Below, one piece after another: positions 33,641 to 45,202 of a DNA stretch of 64,000 nt; the first letter of the stretch is position 1; the number at the start of each line of letters is the position of its first letter. A program made the position numbers and the translations under genes. Under the pieces are notes generated by a model. That model made no database searches and was not told the DNA's origin. It saw nothing but the letters and a program-made list of their open reading frames with translations. Source of the stretch: Diphasiastrum complanatum (Eukaryota; Streptophyta; Lycopodiopsida; Lycopodiales; Lycopodiaceae). The stretch lies in contig CM055108.1 in NCBI GenBank assembly GCA_029204225.1, positions 9,421,849-9,485,848 of the forward strand, read 5' to 3'.

Positions 33641-34500
33641 TCAAATTTTGCATTTTCAAGTATAGAAAGTGGATCTTTGTGGTCCAATCATCATTTAAAT
33701 CAAATCACCTTATGGATGACTAATTTTTGAAACCACTTACTGGAATGTGGAGACAAAAATTGCTCATGATTGTGGATGGTACATTTTATTAGATGAATTA
33801 TCTAGATTTTAGCTTTTGCATGTAGATTTTGCTTGATTCAATATTTTGCATTTTTGGTGAAACCCTAAACTTGATAGGATCTCTTGATTTTCAAGTTTCT
33901 GGAATTTTCAAGAGCTGTTTCAATCTTAGTGTTGGCAAAAGTCCATCATATTGTGTTTTGATCTATTGTGATAAAAAAATCAAGATTCTATGTGCCAGGA
34001 TTTGCTAGAAAGAGAAAAAGGAAAGGCTAGATTGTTTCCATATCTTTGTGATTTCTTCTTGAGTTTCATTTGTTGATTTTCAAAGGAGTGCTAAGTACAT
34101 TGGAACATGTTCAAAGAGAAGATCAGAACATTGCAACATGGCAACCTCAAGTGGATTCATGTTGGAAGGCAATGATAGCCTACCTCAATTAACTATTCTA
34201 CTTGGAAGATAAGGATGGAATCCTTGCTAGAGATGAATGAGTTGATGGTTATTGTTGTAGGTGTGGAGGAGAGACCTTTGGCACCTCAAGAAAAATTGAG
34301 GTATGACAAGAGGACAAAGAAATCTCTACATATGATCAAGATGAATGTTACAAATGAACTTCTCAAGGAAGTTGGTAAGTGTACTTCATCAAATGAGACT
34401 TGGGAAACTTTAAAGAAGCTTTATGAGTCAAAGTCTACATCAAGGGTTCTAACTAGTAGGAGACAAATATTTCAAAGTATGCAAAAGAAGGATGAAAGTA
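33641..34500 (+). pseudogene. Copia leader and truncated Gag
   Basis: A non-coding leader-like stretch leads to ATG at 34139 (MATSSGFMLEGNDSL). A frame shift in the next ~30 bases passes to the frame carrying NYSTWKIRMES and KKLYESKSTSRVLTSRRQIF. It ends at KKDES near 34500, where unrelated sequence begins. No knuckle, protease or pol is attached, so this is a 5' fragment of a Copia element of the P/R Gag type. Confidence 0.8.
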
Positions 34501-34644
34501 ATGGATTTCTATCCTCTCCATCCCTATTCTCTGCTAATCTAGATCCATTCATTAAGTTGCTATAAATATTTGTAGAGTCACATGCTCTGAAGAAATACAT
34601 TTGTTTCTTGACAATCTGCAGAAATACAAAGGAATCAGTTATAG

Positions 34645-35127
34645 TGTTAGGCGATAGTTCGGACACCTCTTCTTGGACGGCCACCTTCTCTTACTCGGCT
34701 ATCATTGATTGTTCGGCCATACCTGATTGGTCGTTCATCCTAGACCATCTGGGCAGATTCTCTTATTCGGCCTATCTCGAAGAATCGGCCACAATTTAAC
34801 TATCAAGCGTACCAACAAGTATACACGTCATGACCAGATAAAATCAAATATTGTCGACAGCGACTGACAACAGCATGTAGTGTCTTAATCCATTTGTAAA
34901 CCACAGATTAACCATTTTTTTAATTAGTTAGCCATGTGTATATATCCAACAACTTACCAGTTGTTTCGAGCTAAATTCTCTATCTACTAAGAGCACAATT
35001 GTCTTGTTATTTCTCTATGTTATCACAGAGTATCATCTCAAAAAGAATGCCTCTCTATCTGCATTCAGACTGTATTTTCTACATGACTAATCTGTCAATG
35101 TTCCATCAATTTAAGTTGTGTATACTG
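34645..35127 (+). repeat. putative element H LTR, left part
   Basis: Element D is inserted at 35127/54694 with TACTG against TGCTG. The sequence resuming at 54694 ends in front of a primer-binding site (TGGTATCAAAGCA, 55010). The left part should therefore be the 5' portion of an LTR. TGTTAGGCGATAG at 34645 is a plausible LTR start, but no second copy exists in the window to confirm it. The segment 34501-34644 is unassigned. Confidence 0.45.
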
Positions 35128-36619
35128 TGATGGGGCAAGGGAGATAGAAGAACGCGAACGGAGAAGAGAGCAGGAATATTGCATAATAGCTCTCCCATTC
35201 TAATCAACTGCTAAATGCAAAAACAGCCTAATAGACAACTTATGCTAAATGTAATCATAGCCTTAAGTGTTCTAATTGCCCAACAGGACCTTAAAAATTA
35301 ATTCATACTCTGAAATAAGAGTACAGTCCACCGAAGAGATTAGAGATGGTTTGTGTGTGGTGTTACTGAAATCTGGTTCAATGTGAAATATAGTTCTAAA
35401 ATAAATGGAAGAGCAATATGATAAGGTGAGTTCCTCAGGCGTCAAAGACAACCATCATCTAATCAGAAATTGAGGAGTCATAGACGTCCATGTTCTGATC
35501 AGAGTGAGTAAACAAGCACGATCAAACAGTAATGAAATTGCATTCAATCACAACAAGCATTCATCTACGTTGTACACAAATAAAAACAAGTTCCTGTTAT
35601 ATTACACTAAAGCACAATACAAAATAGCAATTACAACCAAAATTAACTACGTAATTGGGATGCTCAAACAATGTGTCTCATGGACGGAGCAACCACTAAT
35701 CTGTGCTTGGATGATCTATTTATATATTTCATCCATGTATTAATTACGTTGAATGTTTGTCACCTAATTAAGAAAGCCATTGTACTTGGAAGTATATGGC
35801 TTTTGTGACAACTATACACAGTATATATACGGTCAACAAATCAGGAATGTTGACATGGACCAGGACGTCGTAGATTCTCTCACTTCACATTCTACGTGAA
35901 GTGGTTTTCTCTCACTTTACAAATTTTAGGAAGTGACTGGGAACGTTCCTCGTTCAAAATAGACGACCTTCGGCATTTTCTCTCTCTTCAGGATTTTCAA
36001 AAAAGCCGAAGGTGTCCTTAAAAAGACGAAGGTTCCCTTAAACAGTTTAATTCTTAAAAATAGATGACCTTTGGAAATTGTCTCTCTCTTCGCATTTTTC
36101 GGGAATGCGAAAAAGCTGAAGGTGTTAAAAACAGTTAAACATTTAAACTTTAGACTTTTGAACTATGCAAGTGTCGCATTTCGGGGATATGTAAAAAATC
36201 CAAAGCTGTTGAAAACATAGTTCATTTTTGCAGACTGTCGTGACACTTAGAGTATTTCTGCAGATTGTCATGAAAGTAATGTATTTCTGCAAACTTGTTC
36301 TAAATGCTAATTTCGTGGAAGTCTTTGAAGATGGCCAAGTCTTCAATGACTTTAAATTATTGAAATTAACATCTGAACTTTGAAATTATGACAGGATTGG
36401 TTACCCTTTGTTGGAGATCAATCGGAAGCCCATTGTAGACATTCTTCAAATAAATTGGTTGTCTAGGTTTGCAATTCCTACAGGTATCAGATGATCAGAC
36501 ATAGAACCAAATTTGGTTTCACCTAAACCTAGATCAATGATCAATAAACATGCAGGAGGAATCATGAGATATAAATTAGTCATTCACCAAGGAGGCAACT
36601 ATGGGCTTAATTTTCAACA
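35128..36619 (-). repeat. D 3' LTR
   Basis: 1492 bp; plus-strand ends TGATGGGGCAAGG and TTTTCAACA. Matches 53245-54693 throughout with scattered differences (for example a ~30-bp segment near 35460-35490 absent from the partner). Contains nested hairpin-forming blocks (CCTTCGGC...GCCGAAGG at 35968-36013; CGCATTTTTCGGGAATGCG near 36092). The minus-strand purine tract AAGAGGGAC adjoins it at 36620. Confidence 0.9.
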
Positions 36620-38244
36620 GTCCCTCTTAAGGTCACGGTTGGTGCCTTGGTATCTTTGTCAGGTTGAACATGTTGAAGAATTTCTAGTGCTTGATCTTGG
36701 GAAGTGCTTTGGTGAAGATGTCTACGACCATTTCTATTGTGGAGCAGTATTGAAGGATCAGTTGTCCTGAGAACTTTCTCCTGAATGAAATGATACTGGA
36801 TTTTTATGTGTCTGGATTTGCCATGAAATCTAGGATTCAGTGATAGTGAAATACAGCTCAAGTTGTCACACAGAATGGTGGTAGCATTAAACTGAGTGTG
36901 ATGTAGGTCGTGAAGTAATAACTTGATCCATACAGCTTCTTTTGAAGCTTGACATACTGTGATGTACTCTATCTTTGTCGAAGAAAGCGAAACTGATGTC
37001 TACTTTCTTGAGTTCCACGAAATCGGTCCCCTTGCTAGATAGAAACAGAACTCGGAGGTAAATTTTCTGGTAGAGACTCTTCCTCCCCAATCTGAGTTGG
37101 AGTAGCCTAGCAGGACGAGTGGGTCGATATCATTTCCATCATAACATAATATGTGGTCTAAACTTTCCTGAATATATCTCATCACTCTCTTTAATGTTTT
37201 CCAATGAGAGATCCTAGGATTAGACATGAATTGACTTAACATACTAACAATGTATGCTAAATCTGGTCTAGTACACAACATTGCATACATTAGAGATCCA
37301 ATTAGTGAATGATAAGAGTAGTCCGCTAGTTGAGTACTTCAAGTGTCAGTCTCAGCACAAGAAGGTTCAGTCAATACTATACTTGAATCCATTGGGGTAT
37401 CAATTGGTTTGCAATCATATATATGAAACTTTTCTAAAATGCCTTTTAGATATGCTTGCTAGCTAAGATAGATCTTCTTCTAAAGTCTATCTCTAGTAAT
37501 GTGAATTCCTAGCAAAGAATGAATAGCTCCTAAATCAGTCATGTCAAATTTCTTTGACATATCACTCTTAGTAGTGTGCAGAAGAGAAGTATTGTTAGAC
37601 AAAATAAATGCATCATCTACGTAAAGAGTTATGTGAACTGAATTGGTGCCTATATGCTTTGAATAAATATTACAGTCAGCTGAATTGTTTTCAAATCCTA
37701 ATTTAATGAGATAAGAGTTGATTCTATTGAACCATGCTCATGCGGCCTGTTTCAGATCGTAGATTGCTTTGTGCAGCTTGCAAACTTTGTGCTCTTGGCC
37801 TTTGACTTCAAATCCTTCTGGTTGGAAGGTGTACAGCTCCTCTTTGACATTGTCATTGAGAAATGATGTCTTGACATCCATTTGGTGCATTTCGAGGTCT
37901 TCCGCGACTGCTAACACAATCAAAGTCCTGATTGACTGCATCTTGATGACAGGACTAAATTTTTTTTGATAATCCACTCCTGGACTTGAGTGAATCCTTT
38001 AGCCACTAGTCGTGCTTTCCATTTTGCAATGGAACCATCAGAGTTGATCTCCTTCTTGAAGATACACTTGTTGTCGATAACTCTCTTGTGAGTGGGGAAG
38101 TCGACCAGTTTCCAAGTTTGATTCGTCAAAAGTGAGTTATACTCGCTTTCCATAGCTTCTTGCCACTTCACAGCATTCTTGGAGCTATTTGCTTTAGCTA
38201 GGCTCTCTGGTTCTTTTGATGAAGTCCAGAATGATTGAGGTGCA
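36620..38244 (-). pseudogene. D RT and RNase H
   Basis: Read leftward: WQEAMESEYNSLLTNQTWKL (38171), AKWKARLVAKGFTQV, a frame shift, DVKTSFLNDNVKEELY and QPEGFEVKGQEHKVCKLHKA (37738-37977). A region of stops holds the Y-V-D-D area (~37620). RT then ends with MYAMLCTRPDLAYIVSMLSQ (37000-37290). RNase H has YSNSDWGG, a frame shift near 37010, and LSSTKIEY. The R3 insertion at 38245 separates it from its linker. Non-functional. Confidence 0.88.
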
Positions 38245-38926
38245 TGTTAAAAATTCACAATTCTAGCTTGACTAGTTTTGGTCATATGACTTGTAAATAG
38301 TTAGATGGTCATGATGTGGCTTGTCACACGTGCCAAATAGCATAGGATTCCATTCATAAGGATGTTCTCAAGTAGACCTAAGTGTTAGAACCTTTGGAAT
38401 GAGTCCAAATTATGCTTAGATACAAGGGAGAAAAAATAGGAGCTATTTTTGGTAATTTTTGCATTGTTGAGGGATCTCCAAGATTCCAACCCTAACTTGG
38501 TAGGGATGAAAGATCCACCAAAATTAGCATTAGGGATAGGTTTAGGGCTACTCATACCTGCCCAAAACCGTGATGGATCATGTATATATAGGTGATGATA
38601 TCTCACCAAAATCAATCAAGCAATTTCATGATTTTTCTCTCATAATGGTGCAATTGCTCTCTATGTTCATAATTGTTTGAGTGCTTGTGATTACTAATGA
38701 TTATAGGATTGAATGTAGGTCTGGTGTACAGTACTCAGACTGTGGGAGGCCGTACTTTCACACGTGTGAATCCTTCTTCAAGGATTTGGGCCATTTAGTG
38801 AGGTTCAAGCATAGATTTTTGATGGATTTTGATGGTTCAACTTGTGCTAATCTTATGAAATCATAATCTATTGTTTCCCTCATCATTTCAAGTGTTTTAG
38901 GATCCTTATTTGCTGTAATTTTTACA
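38245..38926 (+). repeat. R3 5' LTR
   Basis: 682 bp, TGTTAAAAATTC to GTAATTTTTACA, apparently identical to the 3' LTR. It carries a TATATATA core-promoter candidate (38583-38590). About 135 bp further on, GTGTACAGTACTC (~38725) and the palindrome TTCACACGTGTGAA (38757-38770) follow. Confidence 0.97.
38583..38590 (+). promoter_or_regulatory. R3 LTR TATA box candidate
   Basis: TATATATA followed by GGTGATGATATC, the only strong TATA-like element in the R LTR, placed mid-LTR as expected for the U3/R border. The same motif is conserved in all R LTRs in the window. The transcription start cannot be read from sequence. Confidence 0.55.
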
Positions 38927-39738
38927 TGGTATCAGAGCCTAAAGGCTGAAATGAGCTAAATCCTTGGTTTTCATTCAATTTGATCACAATTTTTGATCTA
39001 AATCTTGTGTAGATTGGATCTTAGCATCTAGTATTGATTCTAGAACTCAAAGTGAGTCAAATACATTGGAGATTGGTGTTGTGTGACTTCATTTTCAGGT
39101 GTTTAGGTGTCTAAAACCAGAGGCAAAGTTGAATTCAATTCACATTACCAAGATAGCAAGTTTTGCTTGCTCCAAGCATTGATTTCTAAGCGAGTTTTGG
39201 AGGTGATTTCATAGAGAAGGCTTTCTAGCATTCAAGGAGAGGGAAGATCAGAGTTTTGGGGACTCTTAAAGGCTGTTCTAAGGTGTAGTAGACACCTCCT
39301 AAAGTGATTTAGGTTCAGTCCAACCATTGCTTGACTTATGCACCAAATTAGATCAATTTTTCATCAATTTTGATCATTTTTTGCTTGTGATTGGATAGTA
39401 GATTGTGTTGCATCTTCATTAAGTTCCATTTAGATCTTTTACAAGTGATTTTGGAAGTATATTAGGTTTGCTGAAATTCACTCTTGATCAGATCATTTGG
39501 AAGCTTTAATGTTCTTTATAGAAAGAGGGGCAATTCTACTAGTATTGTCTACTTCAATCAAGCAAGTGCATTGTTTCTAGTATTCTATGATTTGATTTTG
39601 TTAGAGATCATTCTTAGATCTTTATAGGAAGTCTATTACTGATCTTTTCAGGTCCCTAAGAAGTGGGATAAGATAGAACTTCAATCAAATCAATAGAAGT
39701 AACCTTCATTTGTGTCAAGTCCTTGATTAGGAGACTAG
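38927..39738 (+). promoter_or_regulatory. R3 primer-binding site and leader
   Basis: TGGTATCAGAGCC at 38927-38939, complementary to the initiator tRNA-Met 3' end, directly abuts the LTR. The ~800-base leader has no conserved upstream ORF. It contains AT-rich sequence and a few GATC-rich patches (for example CTTGATCAGATCATTTGG near 39482). Confidence 0.93.
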
Positions 39739-42700
39739 ATGACATCTATAAATGCATATCTTTTGGATACTAATGAAGGGCTCAACAAAACTAACTATTC
39801 CATATGGAAAGTTAGAATGGAATCTATCATGATCATGCAAGATCTGATGGAAATTGTAAATGGTAAGGAGGGTGAACCTATTCATCCTCAAGAAAAAGCC
39901 AAATACATCAAGAGGTGCAATGTTGCACTACATTGCATAAAAATGAATGTTGCAAATGAACTCTTAAGAGAGGTAGGAGATTGCACTTCAGCTCAAGATG
40001 CTTGGGAGACTTTTCAAAAGGTCTATGAATCCAAGAACCAAACTAGAATGTTAGCTTTGAAGAATCAAATCTATAGAAGCTATCAAAAGAAAGGAGAGAG
40101 TGCACATACTTTTGTCCTAAGAGTAAAGGAATTGAACAAAGAGCTAGCCTTTATAGGTGACCCTATCAAGGATGAAGAGCTTGTTCAACTCATATTGAAT
40201 GGACTAAGCTTTGAATTTGACAATTTGGTTCAGGGATATGCAATTATGGGTAAGCTACCCATACTTGAAGAACTCCAAGGCACGCTCATGGCCGAGGAAT
40301 CAAGAAGGAGCCAAATGCAAGAGAGGATGGATAGGCTTTCCATCCAAGGTGGAGATGACCAAGCTCTCTTCACCAAAGGCAAAGGCAAGTCCAAAGGCAA
40401 AGGATCAACATTCAAGAAGTCTACAAAGCTTGAGGATCAAGAAGGACCCCCAAAGGCATCTCCATCAACCACCAAAGTCAAGAAGGACAAATCAAAGGTG
40501 AAGTGCTACTATTGTAGCAAGATGGGGCATTATGCCTCGGAATGCTTCAAGAGGAAGCAAGATCAAAGCCAAGCCAACATGAGCAAAGAGGAGGAGGAGG
40601 AGAGTTCACATGAGGACTCTCTCATGATGTCCATATTTTCTTCAACAAGCTTCAAAGGAGAAGATCCTTGGTGGATTGACTCGGGTGCTAGTTCACACAT
40701 GACTAGTAAAAGAGAGTTTTTCTCTTCTCTCTTATCTTATGATGGACCTATAAAGTCTATCTATACAGCAAATGATGAAGCTTGTAAGATTGAAGGAGTT
40801 GGTAGCATTCTCCTTTGCTTAGGATCTTCCAAAAAGATCAACATAGAAGGTGTTTTGTACATTCCTACAATAACAAAGAATCTACTAAGTGTTGGCCAAA
40901 TGGTAGACAATGGTTTCAATGTTGACTTTGCTTCAAATGAATGTTTCATCAAGAAGAAGGGTAAGATAGTGGCTAAGGGCACTAGACTTGGCAAAATTTA
41001 TAAGCTGGATGCATTTGTGGATACTAATGTTGTCATGTTGGCCGAGAAGAGCAAGATATCTACCTTTACTTTATGGCACAAAAGACTTGGACATGTCAAC
41101 TCGGGTTCCATGGAGGCTATGGTCAAGGAGGAGTATGCTTTAGGCCTACCAAGGTCTATTGGGAAGGAAGACAAGGTTTGTGAAGCTTGTGCCTTATCCA
41201 AGGCACATAAGAAGGTGTTTCCTAACTCCATCACAAAGTCATCTCATCCTCTTGAACTCATACACTCGGATGTGCACATTGCTAGCACCAAATCTAATGG
41301 AGGTTCATCCATGTTTTTAACCTTCTTTGATGACTACTCAAGATATTGTTGGGTGTTCTTACTTTCCTTCAAGTCTCAAGTATTTGATACTTTTGTAAAG
41401 TTCAAGTTGTTTGTGGAAAAGCATCATAATCATAGCATCAAGATTCTTAGAAGTGACAATGGTGGAGAATTCATCTCCAATGAGTTCAAGGCCTTTTGTG
41501 AGGAGGAAGGGATCAAGAAAGAGAATTCTTGTCCTTACACTCCTCAACAAAATGGAGTTGCTGAAAGAAGGAATAGAACATTATGTGAATGTTCTAAGGC
41601 TTTAAGATTAGATGCTTGTTTGCCCAAATCCTTTTGGGGTGAGTCTCTTGTATGTACAAACTACTTGATGAATAGGGTGTCTTGCAAAGCAATTGAAGGC
41701 AAAACTCCTTATGAGATGTTGTATGGAAAGAAACCCAATCTTAATCACTTGAAAGTTTTTGGGTGTATATGTTATGTGCATGTGCCATTGGAAACAAGAA
41801 CCAAGGAGGATCCATCTTCCACAAGAGGGATCATGCTTGGATATGCAAGCTCAAGCAAGGGCTACAAAGTCTATCTCCCATCCTTGAACAAATTTGTTGT
41901 TTCAAGGGATGTCATCTTTGATGAACATCATATGCATATGCTTGAAGAAGGCTCAAGTGCTCCAACAATCAAGAAGAAGATGGCCGAGGAGCAAGATCTT
42001 GGTTTTGAGGAGGAGCTCATGGAGGAGCAAGCACCAAACCCACCTATCACACCAAGGAGATCTTCAAGGGCAAAAGTGGAGCCATCAAGGCTCACATATC
42101 AAGGCAAAGGACAGCAAGTTGAGGGTATATCATCCACTTCTTATGCTTTATCTAGTTTTGAAGAACCGTCTAATGTTGAAGATGCATTGAACTCCAAAGA
42201 ATGGTATAAAGCTATGTTGGATGAGTATGATGCCTTGATTGAGAATGAAACTTGGTTGCTTGTTGAGAGACCTCAAAGGAATGTAATAGGATGCAAGTGG
42301 GTCTTCAAGCTTAAGTTGAATGCAAATGGGAGTGTTAACAAACATAAAGCAAGATTAGTTGCAAAAGGTTATGCTCAAGAGAGAGGGATAGACTATGAGG
42401 AAACGTTTGCACCCGTGGCCAAGATGGTCACAATAAGACTAATCATTGCACTTGCATCACATTTTGGATGGATTCTATGTCAAATGGATGTCTCTAATGC
42501 TTTCTTGAATGGTTTTTTGGAAGAAGATATCTATATGGAGCAGCCACAAGGGTTCATCAAGCATGGAATGGAGAACAAAGTATGCCATCTCCAAAGAAGC
42601 ATCTATGGCTTGAAGCAAGCCTCAAGATCTTGGAATTCAAGACTACATTGCTATCTTATTTCACTTTCTTTTGTTCAAAGTGAATATGATCCCACTCTTT

Positions 42701-43653
42701 ACATTAAGTTTGATGATGTTGGTATTGTACTTTTACTCATTTATGTAGATGACATCATCATTAGTGGAGATAGTGTTGATGGTATTGAAAAAATCAAGAT
42801 AGATCTATCCTTAGAGTTCAAGATGGTAGATCTAGGGTGTCTTCACTTCATCTTAGGCATAGAAGTACTTAGAGGGTCTGATTTTATCTTTATAAGTCAA
42901 GTAAACTATGCTCAAAGTCTTTTGAAGAAGTTTAAGATGGAAGTATGCAAAAGTGTTGACACACCAATGGAGCAAGATGTAAAAGTGCCAAATGAAGATG
43001 ATGAAAGATCCTTCATGGACATCACTTTGTTTAGGCAACTTATAGGTTCCTTAATGTGGATCACTATAACTAGACCAGATCTTAGCTTTAGTGTATGTAG
43101 GTTGAGCCAATCCATGCAAAAGCCATTGAATATCCATTGGAAAAAGGCTAAGAGGATTCTAAGATACATCTCGGGTACATTGGATTTTGGGATTCTATAT
43201 AGAGGAGATGTGATTAACCTTCATGCATTTAGTGATTCAGATTTTGCAGGGGACAAGAGGGATAGGAAATCAACAAGTGCGTATTCAACTTTCATAGGAG
43301 AAGGTGTGGTTTCATGGCTTTCAAAAAAGCAAGAAACTATATCTCTATCTTCAACCGAGGCCGAGTACAAAGCTTTGACAACCACTACAAAGGAGGTACT
43401 TTGGATCAAGAGATTATTGGTGGAACTAAAGATCATGGATTCAGAGGAGGCACCAATCATCTACAATGACAATATATCAGCCCAACACCTTGCATCTAAC
43501 CCAATCTTCCATGCAAGATCTAAGCACATTGAGATATGCCATCACTTTGTGAGAGAAATGGTGCAAGCCAAGGAGATTGCTTTGGAGCATGTTCCAAGCA
43601 ATGAATGTGTAGCTGATCTACTTACTAAACCACTTCAAAAGACACCTTTATGA
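39739..43653 (+). CDS. gag-pol: R3 gag-pol polyprotein
   Basis: A single 1304-codon ORF encoding the virus-like-particle and replication proteins of a Copia element, matured by its own protease. Gag occupies roughly residues 1-300, with zinc knuckle C256-C259-H264-C269 and a Lys-rich linker before it. The protease active site is D314-S315-G316. Integrase has the zinc domain H447-H452-C481-C484 and catalytic D511-D573-E609. The linker is acidic with RRSSRAKVEPS. RT begins near residue 835, with Y1002-V-D-D1005. RNase H carries acidic D1166, E1207 and D1244. Start: ATG 39739, aligned with R1 and R2 Gag. One lesion: three T instead of four at ~43648, which replaces the family's last ~19 residues with a single Leu; this tail lies beyond RNase H. 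I-to-F in LTFFDDYSRY beside the integrase core is a private change. Confidence 0.97.
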   Translation: MTSINAYLLDTNEGLNKTNYSIWKVRMESIMIMQDLMEIVNGKEGEPIHPQEKAKYIKRCNVALHCIKMNVANELLREVGDCTSAQDAWETFQKVYESKNQTRMLALKNQIYRSYQKKGESAHTFVLRVKELNKELAFIGDPIKDEELVQLILNGLSFEFDNLVQGYAIMGKLPILEELQGTLMAEESRRSQMQERMDRLSIQGGDDQALFTKGKGKSKGKGSTFKKSTKLEDQEGPPKASPSTTKVKKDKSKVKCYYCSKMGHYASECFKRKQDQSQANMSKEEEEESSHEDSLMMSIFSSTSFKGEDPWWIDSGASSHMTSKREFFSSLLSYDGPIKSIYTANDEACKIEGVGSILLCLGSSKKINIEGVLYIPTITKNLLSVGQMVDNGFNVDFASNECFIKKKGKIVAKGTRLGKIYKLDAFVDTNVVMLAEKSKISTFTLWHKRLGHVNSGSMEAMVKEEYALGLPRSIGKEDKVCEACALSKAHKKVFPNSITKSSHPLELIHSDVHIASTKSNGGSSMFLTFFDDYSRYCWVFLLSFKSQVFDTFVKFKLFVEKHHNHSIKILRSDNGGEFISNEFKAFCEEEGIKKENSCPYTPQQNGVAERRNRTLCECSKALRLDACLPKSFWGESLVCTNYLMNRVSCKAIEGKTPYEMLYGKKPNLNHLKVFGCICYVHVPLETRTKEDPSSTRGIMLGYASSSKGYKVYLPSLNKFVVSRDVIFDEHHMHMLEEGSSAPTIKKKMAEEQDLGFEEELMEEQAPNPPITPRRSSRAKVEPSRLTYQGKGQQVEGISSTSYALSSFEEPSNVEDALNSKEWYKAMLDEYDALIENETWLLVERPQRNVIGCKWVFKLKLNANGSVNKHKARLVAKGYAQERGIDYEETFAPVAKMVTIRLIIALASHFGWILCQMDVSNAFLNGFLEEDIYMEQPQGFIKHGMENKVCHLQRSIYGLKQASRSWNSRLHCYLISLSFVQSEYDPTLYIKFDDVGIVLLLIYVDDIIISGDSVDGIEKIKIDLSLEFKMVDLGCLHFILGIEVLRGSDFIFISQVNYAQSLLKKFKMEVCKSVDTPMEQDVKVPNEDDERSFMDITLFRQLIGSLMWITITRPDLSFSVCRLSQSMQKPLNIHWKKAKRILRYISGTLDFGILYRGDVINLHAFSDSDFAGDKRDRKSTSAYSTFIGEGVVSWLSKKQETISLSSTEAEYKALTTTTKEVLWIKRLLVELKIMDSEEAPIIYNDNISAQHLASNPIFHARSKHIEICHHFVREMVQAKEIALEHVPSNECVADLLTKPLQKTPL

Positions 43654-43720
43654 AGTTCAGATCATCACTTGGAGTGATTAGTAAAGCAATGATTGAACCA
43701 AGCTAGATAGTGAGGAGGAG

Positions 43721-44402
43721 TGTTAAAAATTCACAATTCTAGCTTGACTAGTTTTGGTCATATGACTTGTAAATAGTTAGATGGTCATGATGTGGCTTGT
43801 CACACGTGCCAAATAGCATAGGATTCCATTCATAAGGATGTTCTCAAGTAGACCTAAGTGTTAGAACCTTTGGAATGAGTCCAAATTATGCTTAGATACA
43901 AGGGAGAAAAAATAGGAGCTATTTTTGGTAATTTTTGCATTGTTGAGGGATCTCCAAGATTCCAACCCTAACTTGGTAGGGATGAAAGATCCACCAAAAT
44001 TAGCATTAGGGATAGGTTTAGGGCTACTCATACCTGCCCAAAACCGTGATGGATCATGTATATATAGGTGATGATATCTCACCAAAATCAATCAAGCAAT
44101 TTCATGATTTTTCTCTCATAATGGTGCAATTGCTCTCTATGTTCATAATTGTTTGAGTGCTTGTGATTACTAATGATTATAGGATTGAATGTAGGTCTGG
44201 TGTACAGTACTCAGACTGTGGGAGGCCGTACTTTCACACGTGTGAATCCTTCTTCAAGGATTTGGGCCATTTAGTGAGGTTCAAGCATAGATTTTTGATG
44301 GATTTTGATGGTTCAACTTGTGCTAATCTTATGAAATCATAATCTATTGTTTCCCTCATCATTTCAAGTGTTTTAGGATCCTTATTTGCTGTAATTTTTA
44401 CA
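43721..44402 (+). repeat. R3 3' LTR
   Basis: 682 bp after the GTGAGGAGGAG purine tract; no difference from the 5' LTR seen by eye. TSD GTGCA follows. Confidence 0.97.
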
Positions 44403-44589
44403 GTGCATACCTCTCAGAAACTGTCCGAGTCCGTGAGGATCTACGAACGTTGGGTTGACCAGGATGCGATGATGCTTCTTCTTGAATTTCTTCAGATCTG
44501 TTCGAGCTAGCTTGGTCTAGTCTAATGACAAGTACTGTCGACTGCTCAGCTTCTGTAGTTGTAGGTCTAGGTTCTGTAGAAGCAACATT
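44403..44589 (-). pseudogene. D IN-RT linker, middle segment
   Basis: A minus-frame piece of the D polyprotein trapped between R3 and C: Thr/Glu-rich, then NVRRSSRTRTVSERYA, the Arg/Ser-rich element that precedes RT in plant Copia. It continues on the other side of R3 at 38244 (PQSFWTSSKEP) and on the other side of C at 50935. Confidence 0.88.
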
Positions 44590-45202
44590 TGTCAAAATAT
44601 TAAAAAATCTATCTAATGTTGTGATTATGGGTCCTAAAAATGCCAAAGATGAATTGAGCTCTTTTGGCTTAGTATAGACTCATCTTAGAATAAAATATTC
44701 AAGGTAGGTAGAAGTAGAAACTCGAGCTACCATAGGAATTGCCATTTGTACTTTACATGCCACATTTAATGCATGAAAAGACTATGTGGCACAATCAGAC
44801 ATAGTGAGGTGGCTTGGATAAGTCTAGATAGCTTGAGAGGTGGATCCACAACTCCAATTCAACTTAAATTAGGAGAAGAGTCCATGGATCTATATATATG
44901 TGATGTACTCTCATTGAGAAAATGATGAAATTTGTGTGTAATGCAAATTTGGAGACAAGCTCTTTGTGTCCTCTCTCTCTCCACAAGTTTTGTACTTGCT
45001 ATTTTCTCTCTCTAGCCGAGTAGAGGCATTTATGATGCTTTGTCTTATGTTTTGTTGACAGATCTTGCTTGTAACACAATAATACTGCTTGTATGATCAG
45101 CTTTCCTATTAACAACCAATGCTAGTCTGATCTTTATGGTGTTATTGTGCTTAGGAGATAAAAAATACATGTGTAGGGCATCCCACACATGTGAACTCAA
45201 CA
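44590..45202 (+). repeat. C 5' LTR
   Basis: TGTCAAAATATTAAA to GAACTCAACA, directly before the PBS. It contains a TATATATATG box candidate near 44890-44900. A pair of CATGTG motifs (ACATGTGTAGGG, CCCACACATGTGAAC) lies at the 3' edge, 45170-45195. Confidence 0.94.

Larger units (their letters stand above)
38245..44402 (+). mobile_element. Copia element R3, full-length, nearly intact
   Basis: A 6158-bp element with perfect TSD GTGCA (38240-38244, 44403-44407), inserted in the IN-RT linker of D. 5' LTR 38245-38926, PBS 38927-38939, leader, one long gag-pol ORF 39739-43653, purine tract GTGAGGAGGAG, 3' LTR 43721-44402. Read side by side, the two 682-bp LTRs show no difference, including the private variants GAGTGCTTG and GTGTGAATCC. 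This makes it the most recent insertion in the window. Confidence 0.98.

Noticed and set aside
35504-35743. A 79-codon plus ORF in the D 3' LTR
   Set aside because: Lies wholly in an LTR, is not kept open in the partner LTR, and has no motif.
38385-38615. A 76-codon minus ORF repeated in every R LTR (starting MILVRYHHLYIHDPSRF)
   Set aside because: It recurs only because the LTR recurs; it is antisense to the LTR promoter region, has no motif, and changes follow LTR drift.
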